DNA from: Nymphaea colorata | Lineage: Eukaryota > Streptophyta > Magnoliopsida > Nymphaeales > Nymphaeaceae | Reading direction: 5' to 3' | Assembly (NCBI RefSeq): GCF_008831285.2 | Contig: NW_022204840.1 | Coordinates: forward strand, 1-31,397 | DNA: 31,397 nt | Translations under genes and position numbers: made by a program | Shown here: in pieces, positions 24,366-31,397 of the stretch | Position numbering within the stretch: the first letter of the stretch is position 1 | Layout of the letters: each line of letters starts with the position of its first letter | The notes under the pieces: generated by a model | The model's input: only the letters and a program-made list of their open reading frames with translations | What the model was told of the DNA's origin: nothing | Database searches by the model: none

Positions 24366-27300
24366 CTAGGTTGGACTAGACCGGACTCGGACTTGACCCC
24401 TTTCGCCTTGGTCCTCAAGAGCCTCGCTTAGAGCCGTTGCCTCTCCTCCCGCTCCTCCCTCGGCATCGATTCTAAGCTGAATATGTTCAGTTTGTAAGGT
24501 CTGCACCTGATGCACTACGCCTCCCTTTTGACTCAGCCTTGAGTCATCTTGGCCTTGTAGGGCCTTAATCGCATGAAGGGCGGTTTTGCCCCGCGCCCTT
24601 TGGCTGCTCTCAGCGACATCTGTGGCTACCCTAGGCCACTCTGCAGGTTGACCCGTATCAGATCCACCCTCCTGAGATGGAGCTTGTCCCCAAGCTCCTG
24701 TAGGGAATTGGAATTTTACCTTGTCAAACAACTCCCAGGAGGTACCACCATCGATTCCTTCCCATTCAATCAAAACCTCGTGGCGGGCTCTACCATCTCT
24801 AGTGACCCATCGGTGCTTTAGGATTCGATATGGGCGTTGGCTAACATCTGGTAATGGTTCCTCTTGCTCTGGTACTGGCCCATGATGCGGCTTCAACCGA
24901 GAGACATGGAATACTGGATGGACAAGGGCTGTAGGGGGCAAAGCTATGCGATAGGCTGCCTTACCAATTTTCTGAAGAACTCGAAACGGCCCATAGTATC
25001 TTGGCAGAAGCTTCGAATAGGGCTGTCCTAGCAACGATTTCTGCTTCATGGGCAGCCTCTTTAACCATACCATGTCGCCTACCTCAAATTCTCTGTCTCT
25101 ACGCCCCTTATCATGCGCCTTTTTCATTCTAGCCTGGGCCCTCTGGATGTTTCTTTTTAGCGTGGCTAGAATGTCATCCCTGTTTCTCAAGGCAACATCG
25201 ACCTCATCTTCTCTTGCGGTGTCTACCTCATACCTCGGGACATAACTCGGCGGGCAACCATACAGGGCTTCATAGGGAGTCATGCCGGTTCCTGAATGGA
25301 GGCTGGTGTTATAGGACCACTCAGCCCAAGATAAATATTTGACCCAGGTGTTGGGTCTCTCTCCGGCGTAACACCTCAGATAGGTCTCCAGTGTCCTGTT
25401 GACTACTTCGCTCTGCCCATCTGTTTGAGGATGATGGGCGGTGCTAAAGTTGATCACTGTACCCGCCATTCTCATATACTCCCTCCAAAAAGCACTGAGG
25501 AAGATCGAGTCCCGATCGCAGACAATGGTCTTGGGCATACCATGCAGCTTTCCAACGTGATCTTGGTAAACATTAGCAACCATTGGTCCATGGTAGTTTC
25601 TGGGTAGGGCCACAAAATGGCTGTACTTGGTTAAGCGATCCACCACGACCAACACCGCCTCTTTCCCTTCAGCTCGGGGCATTGCATCAATGAAGTCCAT
25701 TGATACATCTTCCCATGGCTTATCCGGTATGGGCAAAGGGTTCAAGTGCCCTGGAGGCTTGATGGCCTCATATTTTTCACGTTGGCAGGTAGGGCAGGCT
25801 TTCACGTAATCCCTCACGTCTGCTTTCATTCCCTCCCACCAAAACTGTGCCTTAATGCGCCCCATAGTTTTAGCCACGCCTTCGTGACCAGCAATGCTCG
25901 AGTCATGAAAATGTTTGAGTAGCTCAACCTTGAGAGGCGAGTTCTTTGGTACCAAGGCTCGTCGCTTCTTGCAGAGTATTTCTCCTCTTAACGAATAGTG
26001 GGGAATAGACTCTGGATTCTGGCGTATGGACTGCTTGAGGAGCCTAAGTGTTAGATCCTGATCTTGCTCCTGAGTTAGTCTATCCCAAAGGTCGGTCTCA
26101 ATCACAGAAAGAGTTTTTAAGTGCTCTGGCATGCGTGACAAGGAGTCTGCAGCAGAGTTTTCGGTTCCCTTCTTGTACTCTATCGTGAAATCGTAGCCAA
26201 GGAGTTTGGCTAACCATCTCTGCTGGATAGGAGTCGAGACGCGTTGCTTTACCATGTACCTCAAACTGCTGTGGTCCGTTCTCACCACAAATCTTCGCCC
26301 AATCAGATAGGGCCTCCACTTGTCTACTGCTAAGACTATTGCCAAAAGCTCCTTTTCATAGGTGGAAAAGGGTTTGGCCCGCTCCGTGAGGGCTTTCGAC
26401 ATAAACGCAATTGGGTGGCCCTCTTGGCTCAGAACTGCACCGACGCCTACGTCACTAGCATCTGTCTCAATTATGAAATCCTTAGAGAAATCAGGGAGAG
26501 CAAGTACTGGGGCACTCATCATAGCGGCCTTCAGTTTGACAAAGGCCTCTCTTGCTTTCTCAGTCCATGTAAACTCCCCCTTTTTCAACATGTGCGTCAA
26601 GGGAGAAGCGATCAAACCATAGCCTTTGATAAATCTGCGATAGTACCCCGTGAGGCCTAAAAATCCCTGCATGCCTCGAGGGTCCTTCGGCAAGGGCCAT
26701 TGCTCCATGGCCTGGAGTTTTTCAGGGTCGGCTCTGACCCCCTCATGTGATACGATGTGACCCAAATACCCGATAGAAGTCTGCCCAAAGCTGCACTTGG
26801 ACATTTTCGCGAATAGGGTATTCTCCCTTAATATTCTCAACACTGTGCGAAGGTGCTCGACATGCTGTTCAATACTCTGGCTGTACACAAGAATGTCATC
26901 GAAGAAGACTAACACGAAGTCACGCAGGAACTGACGAAACACGTCATTCATACATCGTTGGAATGTTGCGGGCGCGTTCGTAAGTCCAAACGGCATGACC
27001 AAAAACTCATAATGGCCGTCATGGGTACGAAATGCCGTCTTTGTAATGTCTTCCTCATACATTCGAATTTGGTGGTACCCTGACCGGAGATCCAACTTGG
27101 AAAAGATGCGAGCTCCAGATAGTTCATCCAAGAGTTCATCAATAACAGGAATTGGATGCCTATCCTTGACAGTAGCTTCGTTCAAGGCCCTGTAATCCAC
27201 ACAGAATCTCCATGTGTTGTCCTTTTTCTTGACGAGAAGGACTGGCGACGAAAAGGGACTAGAACTTGGCCGAATAATATTACTTTCTCGCATTTCTTTG

Positions 27301-27890
27301 ACCAATCGCTCAATTTCTGATTTTTGAGCGTACCCATAGCGGTACGGGCGCACGTTAACCGGCTCTGTGCCGTTGGTCAATACTATCCTGTGGTCATATG
27401 ATCGAGGTGGAGGAAGTCCTTTAGGTTCCTCGAATATATCCTTGAACTCCTCCAACACTTTCTGAATCTGCTCGGGTACTTTCTCTTCTGATCCCTCTTG
27501 AGCGACAACTTCCTCTGCCACTGAAACTAACCAAGCCGCTGGTCTCTGGACTGCTATAGCCTTTAGCGCTGCCTTGGGTGCCAAACTAGGATCGACTGCC
27601 CTTAGCACTACTTCCTCTCCTCCACCCTCTTTAGGTAGGCACATCTCCATGGTAGAGAAGTCCCACCAAATTCGCCCTAAGGTCTTGAGCCATTTGACTC
27701 CAAGAATGATATCTACGCTGGGTAGAGGGACAACTAGCAAGTCGACTGTATAAGGAATCTTCTGAAGCACGAGCTCTACGTTTGCACACTTGCGAGTGCA
27801 AGGGAGACACTCACCATTGGCCACCAGTACTTTAAGAGTTGGGTGCTCTTCGATGGTACAATTCAATTCCTGAGCGAGGTGGTCACCCAC
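24366..27890 (-). CDS. pol: pol of element C: protease (N-part lost to frameshift), RT, RNase H, integrase, chromodomain
   Basis: Frame of 1174 codons from the first Met, but the true frame begins upstream in gag and is cut by a frameshift at 27905-27908. The protease body follows (DIILGVKWLKTLG) without its active-site Asp, which lies in the gag frame. RT has FFDD at plus 26906-26895; RNase H begins near FIIETDASDVG. Integrase has an HHCC finger (HFHDS...GHEG...CPTCQ) and triad in MDFID, CDRDS and GQSEVVN. Next come a GPF module (RYYGPFRVLQKIGKAAYRI) and a chromodomain-like ILKHRW...EVLIEWEG...TSWELF. The last 97 residues are LTR-encoded and contain GGAGGEA. All catalytic motifs after the protease look intact. 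It may be functional if the frameshift is an assembly error or is bypassed. Confidence 0.9.
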   Translation of the reverse strand: MGDHLAQELNCTIEEHPTLKVLVANGECLPCTRKCANVELVLQKIPYTVDLLVVPLPSVDIILGVKWLKTLGRIWWDFSTMEMCLPKEGGGEEVVLRAVDPSLAPKAALKAIAVQRPAAWLVSVAEEVVAQEGSEEKVPEQIQKVLEEFKDIFEEPKGLPPPRSYDHRIVLTNGTEPVNVRPYRYGYAQKSEIERLVKEMRESNIIRPSSSPFSSPVLLVKKKDNTWRFCVDYRALNEATVKDRHPIPVIDELLDELSGARIFSKLDLRSGYHQIRMYEEDITKTAFRTHDGHYEFLVMPFGLTNAPATFQRCMNDVFRQFLRDFVLVFFDDILVYSQSIEQHVEHLRTVLRILRENTLFAKMSKCSFGQTSIGYLGHIVSHEGVRADPEKLQAMEQWPLPKDPRGMQGFLGLTGYYRRFIKGYGLIASPLTHMLKKGEFTWTEKAREAFVKLKAAMMSAPVLALPDFSKDFIIETDASDVGVGAVLSQEGHPIAFMSKALTERAKPFSTYEKELLAIVLAVDKWRPYLIGRRFVVRTDHSSLRYMVKQRVSTPIQQRWLAKLLGYDFTIEYKKGTENSAADSLSRMPEHLKTLSVIETDLWDRLTQEQDQDLTLRLLKQSIRQNPESIPHYSLRGEILCKKRRALVPKNSPLKVELLKHFHDSSIAGHEGVAKTMGRIKAQFWWEGMKADVRDYVKACPTCQREKYEAIKPPGHLNPLPIPDKPWEDVSMDFIDAMPRAEGKEAVLVVVDRLTKYSHFVALPRNYHGPMVANVYQDHVGKLHGMPKTIVCDRDSIFLSAFWREYMRMAGTVINFSTAHHPQTDGQSEVVNRTLETYLRCYAGERPNTWVKYLSWAEWSYNTSLHSGTGMTPYEALYGCPPSYVPRYEVDTAREDEVDVALRNRDDILATLKRNIQRAQARMKKAHDKGRRDREFEVGDMVWLKRLPMKQKSLLGQPYSKLLPRYYGPFRVLQKIGKAAYRIALPPTALVHPVFHVSRLKPHHGPVPEQEEPLPDVSQRPYRILKHRWVTRDGRARHEVLIEWEGIDGGTSWELFDKVKFQFPTGAWGQAPSQEGGSDTGQPAEWPRVATDVAESSQRARGKTALHAIKALQGQDDSRLSQKGGVVHQVQTLQTEHIQLRIDAEGGAGGEATALSEALEDQGERGQVRVRSSPT
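24443..24459 (-). other. Conserved purine 17-mer, element C
   Basis: GGGAGGAGCGGGAGGAG on the minus strand, identical to 4719-4735 of element A, about 200 bp into the LTR and inside the pol tail. The rest of the tail is hard to align with A or B. Confidence 0.6.
24663..24673 (-). other. Polypurine tract of element C
   Basis: AGGAGGGTGGA on the minus strand, two bases before the LTR start TGATAC. It is interrupted by one T, unlike the pure tracts of A and B. It is coding in the pol frame. Confidence 0.75.
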
Positions 27891-29461
27891 GAAATTGTGA
27901 GTAGCCCCGAATCCAAAAGAACAAGAACATTTCTCTTTCCAATTTGCCCTATAACTCTCATAGCATCTGGTCGGTTAGGGTCTGTCATGGTATGACAAGC
28001 GCCCTCAAGGGGTGGCCTTTCCTGCTCTTGAGGCTCTTCTCGGGCCTCCAATTCCTCTATTTCTTCGATCATAGGGGATTGATCTTCTTCATCGTCGGCG
28101 TCATCATCCAAAACCGTGTAGAATCGAATGTGCTTGCACTTGTGCGTAGGGTCCCACTTTTCTTTACACCAGAAACACTGCTTGTTCTTGATTAACTCTT
28201 CTCTTTCTTCCCGAGTTAGTACAGGAGGCGCTCGACCCTTGAAAGCGGGTTTAGGTTCTTCTTTACGCGGAGGGGCTGGAAGGAGTTTTTGCGGTTGAGG
28301 GATCTCCCTCACACGGACTGTTCCGGGGTTTCTCCATTGTCGGTACAAGGCTTGTTTCTTTCTTTGCCTATCCTCGATGGAACGTGCTTTGGCAAAGCAC
28401 TTCCGCAACTCCGTGTTGGGCTCAGCCCGTATGTCTATCTGAATTTCCTCCTTCAATCCTCCAACAAATGCGGCAATGAGGGACTTGGGCGTCCAATCAA
28501 CCATGCTTGCTAAATTCTCAAACTTGGCTTGGTATTCTTGAACTGATGCGGTTTGTCTTAGATTACGCAACTCGATGTCGTAATCTACATAGGAAGACTC
28601 ACCAAATCTGAGCATGAGAGCTTCTTTGAACTCTCCCCACGTATTGACTGGCTCCTTGAGCTTGAGCCAACGATACCATCTCCTAGCTTCGCCATCGAAG
28701 TGTAGAATGGACGTTTGAAGCCATTCCTCATCAGGAATCATCTGACATGTGAAGTACTCCTCCACTTGAAAAATCCAATCTAAGGGTTCCTTGCCATTGA
28801 ATCTAGGGAAGTCAATGCGAACCATAGGAATCCTTGGTTGGTTTCTTGGCGCTGCCTGACGCTCTCTATACGGCTCCCAAGAAGGTGGTTCACGGTCTCC
28901 TCTATCACCCCATCTACGATCTGAATTAATATTCTCCCACTGTGTGCCTCCAAATCTGGACCTATACTGGCTGGATTGGGGTCCATAAGGCTCTCGGTTC
29001 TCCCAATCAGGCGAGGAGTTATGATGCCCACCGTGATAGTTGTTGAGGTTGGTGGGCTGTGCTTGGAAACCTCCATTATTGCTGTTATTCCCCCCGGGTG
29101 GTGGTCTACTAGGGCCGGCTTGCGAATGGAAGGGATTAGGACCGACGTTGGGCGGTCCATTGAGTATGCCCTTGCCCTTATCAACGTGGGGCTGTGGGGG
29201 ATCCGGGTTGTTTCTCCTAAGGGCCTCTTGATTGGCCGTCATGACTCTCATCATCTCCTTGATCTCATCTAACTCGTTGAGCTTAGAAAGTTGTTTCTTG
29301 TAGTCGCTCATCTCGTGGCGGATTTTCAAAACCTCATTTTCGATGTGAACCATTCTTTCCACCGCGTATACCTCCATCTCAGTAGATGGCTGTTCCTCAT
29401 TGGCTGAGGTCTCCGCCTCAACATCTGGTGCCTCGGGCACGACTTGCTTCTTCTTAACCAT
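27863..29461 (-). CDS. gag: gag of element C with start of protease (532 aa)
   Basis: Gag forms the particle around element RNA. I chose the ATG at 29461 (MVKKKQVV), which matches the start of B in character; the open frame extends upstream through the primer site into the LTR to 29683, which cannot be genuine coding. Residues about 40-100 are probably coiled coil; an Asn/Gly/Arg-rich flexible segment follows; the Gag core has FPRFNGKEPLDWIFQVEEYF and DGEARRWYRWL. The zinc knuckle CFWCKEKWDPTHKC is at plus 28177-28136. An acidic linker (DDDADDEED, EEIEELEAREE) leads into the protease, whose active-site DSG is reached before the frame shifts and ends about 15 residues later. Overlap with pol is 28 bases. 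The corresponding Gag-Pol of B is continuous, so the two-frame arrangement is most likely a mutation. Confidence 0.88.
   Translation of the reverse strand: MVKKKQVVPEAPDVEAETSANEEQPSTEMEVYAVERMVHIENEVLKIRHEMSDYKKQLSKLNELDEIKEMMRVMTANQEALRRNNPDPPQPHVDKGKGILNGPPNVGPNPFHSQAGPSRPPPGGNNSNNGGFQAQPTNLNNYHGGHHNSSPDWENREPYGPQSSQYRSRFGGTQWENINSDRRWGDRGDREPPSWEPYRERQAAPRNQPRIPMVRIDFPRFNGKEPLDWIFQVEEYFTCQMIPDEEWLQTSILHFDGEARRWYRWLKLKEPVNTWGEFKEALMLRFGESSYVDYDIELRNLRQTASVQEYQAKFENLASMVDWTPKSLIAAFVGGLKEEIQIDIRAEPNTELRKCFAKARSIEDRQRKKQALYRQWRNPGTVRVREIPQPQKLLPAPPRKEEPKPAFKGRAPPVLTREEREELIKNKQCFWCKEKWDPTHKCKHIRFYTVLDDDADDEEDQSPMIEEIEELEAREEPQEQERPPLEGACHTMTDPNRPDAMRVIGQIGKRNVLVLLDSGLLTISWVTTSLRN
27905..27908 (-). 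other. Frameshift site at the protease active site of element C
   Basis: A run of four G on the minus strand directly follows the active-site Asp-Ser codons. The gag frame leaves homology here and the pol frame resumes it at once, in the -1 sense, consistent with loss of one base from a G run. It could be a real mutation, a homopolymer assembly error or, least likely, a slippery site. Confidence 0.8.
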
Positions 29462-29627
29462 TGCGATGGTTAAGTCCAAAAAAAAATCAGAAATCCAAAC
29501 GTCTAAAAGAATCACACGACTAGTTGAAAACCACTGACTCTGACACTGACAAGAATTCCAGCTGTATTCTGCCCTGTATAAAATCCGAAATGCCGATACT
29601 GTACTTGCTTGCTGCTGCTCCAAGGAG
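29462..29627 (-). other. Leader of element C (166 nt)
   Basis: Short untranslated stretch between primer site and gag ATG. It has an A/T-rich end with nine consecutive A on the plus strand (about 29479-29487). I see no stem-loops like those in the B leader. Confidence 0.7.
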
Positions 29628-29639
29628 GCTCTGATACCA
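29628..29639 (-). other. Primer binding site (tRNA-iMet), element C
   Basis: TGGTATCAGAGC on the minus strand, three bases inside the LTR end. It is the same initiator tRNA-Met complement as in element B. Confidence 0.95.
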
Positions 29640-29642
29640 AAT

Positions 29643-31397
29643 TGGTAGGGTCTTGTCCGTGGCCGACCTAAGTCTGAAACCAACGGCCGTGCCTACCCCC
29701 ACGATCACCTTGGACCAACCAGAAGACTTCCTAGACAAATTAAAACAAAGACACTACCCAGTCGGACAGGACCCCGACTTAGAAAATCCCGGATAGGTAG
29801 CGGAATACAAGAGAGGCTATACCCAAATCCAAGCAAAACCTACTACACAAATCTAAGAGATGCGAGGCTAATACAAGCGGAAGCGATACATTTGTTAAAA
29901 ATCACTCAAACTCACTCAAGCAAACCATGCAAACCACGCCTAAACGCACAAACCACACCCACCCGTAGGAGGCTAGTGCTGGCACGAGGTCGTGTCCTTG
30001 GCGCAGTGCCGCGGAGGTCCCTCTATGCACAACTACGACCTCACGGTCGGGCTGAAAGCAAAATGCAGAAATAAATGCTACCTCCCGCGTGTCTAAAGAG
30101 AGGAGTAGAGTGTACCGGCCAAGGCTAGCTTGGCTAAGCAGTCAAAAGCCTCGAGGTGAGATTCCACACTCGAGGACTACCAGCAACACGAAAGAAGAGG
30201 GCTGGTGCAGAGCTGAACTCCAAAAGAAGAGGCCGTGAGTGAAGTCAAGCCGTTCCAAGAGACGCGTGAAGTAGGATCACCCCGCCGGAATCGCCTAGGA
30301 GCACTTCAACGCCTTGCTGGATGTCTGGGGGACCTTCTGGAATCCACGCCGGAGAGTCGCCGGAAAAAGAGCAGAGGTGGCCGGAGGTGGCCGGAGGTCG
30401 CCGGAATATGCTGGATCAAGGCCCGCCGGTTCCAAAGACTTCAAGGATGCGGCTAGCAATGCCGCGGTCTTCCTTGGCGCTAAGGTTGAAACCAACTAGG
30501 CGCGGGACTTGGACTGAGTGGGTTCGGACCAGGTGGGACCAGGTGGGACCAGGTGGGCCCGGGCTAGGTTTGGCCAGCGAGCTAGGTCATAGGTAGAGTA
30601 GGCTAGGTAGGTCCTACGGTCAAAATCTTCGGTTGACCGGGTGTGGGGAAGGGACTCAAATGAGGGTTCCTACAAAGTAGCTAGGGTGGGTTTGAGTGGC
30701 TCGGTTTAGGGTAGATGAGAAAATGGAAATGGAAAGGCAAGTGGTAACTTGGTAAGTTCGGGTGAGCTCGGGGTAATTGGGTAGGGTAGAGTTGGCTAAG
30801 AATATGGAGAATATTCCATGATAGGATTGTCCTCCAAGATTCTAGGCTAGGTGGCGTTCTAGAAGGGCTATCTCCCTAATACGTAGGAGAGAGGCTAGGG
30901 ATCTTGGTGAGGTGTATAGGTGAGGTGGCGGCATTTGGCTGATGAGGTGTGTGGCTGGGCAATATCCTAGCTAAAATGGAGGAGGAGGTGGCAGTCAACA
31001 AGGTGATCAGCCACCTACGAAGTAGGAGAAGATCTCTCAAAAGAGAACTCGCCCCTTCCAAATGTGATCCACTAGCTACAGGCTAGGGATGTGGAGGATT
31101 TCACTCCAAGGTTCTCTCCAAGTGCTCCCGATCATGCCACGTGTACAGATATGTGGTGGAGATGGCGAAGGGCCCAAGTCAAGCAATCACTTACCGATTT
31201 GGGTGAGACAAATGCGAAATCCCCAAATGTGACGACGCAAGAGTGCTTTCCCCAAATGTGGCCGGATTTTCCCCAATTGAGGCCGGAATCTCCCAAATGC
31301 ACACACGAATAACTCGAACACTTGCAGCCCGGGATGGAGTGATGCCGGAATCAATGCAGCAGTGGCCGGAATTAGACAATTCCGGCCAATTTCCAGA
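29643..31397 (-). repeat. 5' LTR of element C (partial, cut by window edge)
   Basis: Inner end on the plus strand is TGGTAGGGTCTTG, adjoining the primer site. From 29650 it matches 21494 onward of the 3' LTR to the window end (which matches 23240). I find three substitutions (CCG/CAG near 30066; CTGG/CCGG near 30360; CAAG/CAGG near 31080), two extra bases near 30930 and one missing C near 31119. The seven bases 29643-29649 have no counterpart in the 3' LTR. The promoter part of this LTR lies outside the window. Confidence 0.92.
30527..30556 (+). repeat. 10-bp minisatellite (3 copies) in C 5' LTR
   Basis: Same three copies of GACCAGGTGG as at 22371-22400 in the other LTR. Confidence 0.9.

Larger units (their letters stand above)
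21494..24660 (-). repeat. 3' LTR of element C (3167 bp, outer 7 bp missing)
   Basis: On the minus strand it starts TGATACGGGTC at 24660 just after the polypurine tract, holds the last 97 pol codons to the stop at 24366, hairpins (24335 down to 24240), TATA box (24117-24110), a CT-rich stretch (about 24055-23995), donor-like GTAAG sites (GT at 23642-23641 and 23037-23036), a 10-bp minisatellite (22371-22400), a U5 hairpin block (21890-21823), CGGGGTCCTGTCCG (21620-21607) and an acceptor-like GTCTAG (ending 21575). The outer end stops at GACAAGAC where the internal LTR copy continues for 7 bases. No credible gene besides the pol tail. The T-rich plus-strand stretch about 23270-23360 has no feature I can name. 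Confidence 0.92.
21494..31397 (-). mobile_element. Element C: Ty3/gypsy chromovirus-type retrotransposon on the minus strand, right end outside window
   Basis: Reads right to left: 5' LTR (29643 to beyond the window end), primer site, short leader, gag, pol, polypurine tract, 3' LTR (24660 down to 21494). The internal region is 4982 bp; with two LTRs of about 3.17 kb the whole element would be about 11.3 kb. LTR ends on the minus strand are TGATAC...CTACCA. The overlapping 1.75 kb of the two LTRs differs by 3 substitutions and 2 indels, so insertion was recent. The outer end of the 3' LTR lacks the last 7 bases (plus-strand TGGTAGG) where it meets element B. The polyprotein frame is broken once, at the protease. 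Confidence 0.93.

Noticed and set aside
29462-29683. N-terminal extension of the C gag frame (74 codons)
   Set aside because: It would read through the tRNA primer site and LTR end; chance openness. The ATG at 29461 matches the style of the B start.

Overview
The window is plant nuclear DNA made entirely of LTR retrotransposon sequence; I see no host gene, rRNA, tRNA gene or CRISPR array. Three Ty3/gypsy chromovirus-type elements lie end to end. The plant assignment rests on the element type (gag, then protease, RT, RNase H, integrase, GPY/F module and a C-terminal chromodomain-like fold), primer sites complementary to initiator tRNA-Met, and leaders that look like plant 5' UTRs (TATA box, CT-rich patch, ACCCTAG motifs, GTTAGT/GTAAGT donor-like sites). 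The protease and gag look closest to the Reina/CRM/Galadriel side of the chromoviruses, but the LTRs (3.2-3.9 kb) are far longer than I expect for Reina. The species cannot be fixed from sequence alone.

Layout. Element A (1-8270, + strand, 5' end outside the window) has a gag broken by four apparent 1-nt losses and a stop, an intact 1204-codon pol frame, a polypurine tract and a 3712-bp 3' LTR. Element B (8271-21493, + strand, 13.2 kb) is complete: 3861-bp 5' LTR, tRNA-iMet primer site, structured 561-nt leader, one intact gag-pol frame of about 1740 codons, polypurine tract and 3859-bp 3' LTR. Its LTRs differ by only 8 substitutions and 4 single-base indels by my reading, so it is a very recent insertion. 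Element C (21494 to beyond 31397, - strand) has a 3167-bp 3' LTR on the left, pol, gag, primer site and the start of its 5' LTR on the right. It is also young, with 3 substitutions and 2 indels over about 1750 bp of LTR, but carries one frameshift at the protease active site.

How the parts work together. In all three elements the polyprotein frame runs through the polypurine tract and ends about 100 codons inside the LTR. The stop codon is followed by a string of hairpins whose stems covary between A and B. A TATA box then sits only about 540-640 bp into the LTR, so U3 is short and R-U5 is 2.6-3.2 kb. That long leader holds donor-like splice sites near its start. About 90-120 nt before the LTR end, all three families keep an acceptor-like TAG and a shared 14-nt motif. 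This suggests, but does not prove, an intron inside the LTR that shortens the translated mRNA while the unspliced RNA serves as genome.

The most interesting material is this non-coding architecture: covarying hairpins, a purine 17-mer shared by all three, U5 hairpins, twin bulged stem-loops in the B leader, and element junctions lacking target-site duplications. No wholly new defence or metabolic system is visible.
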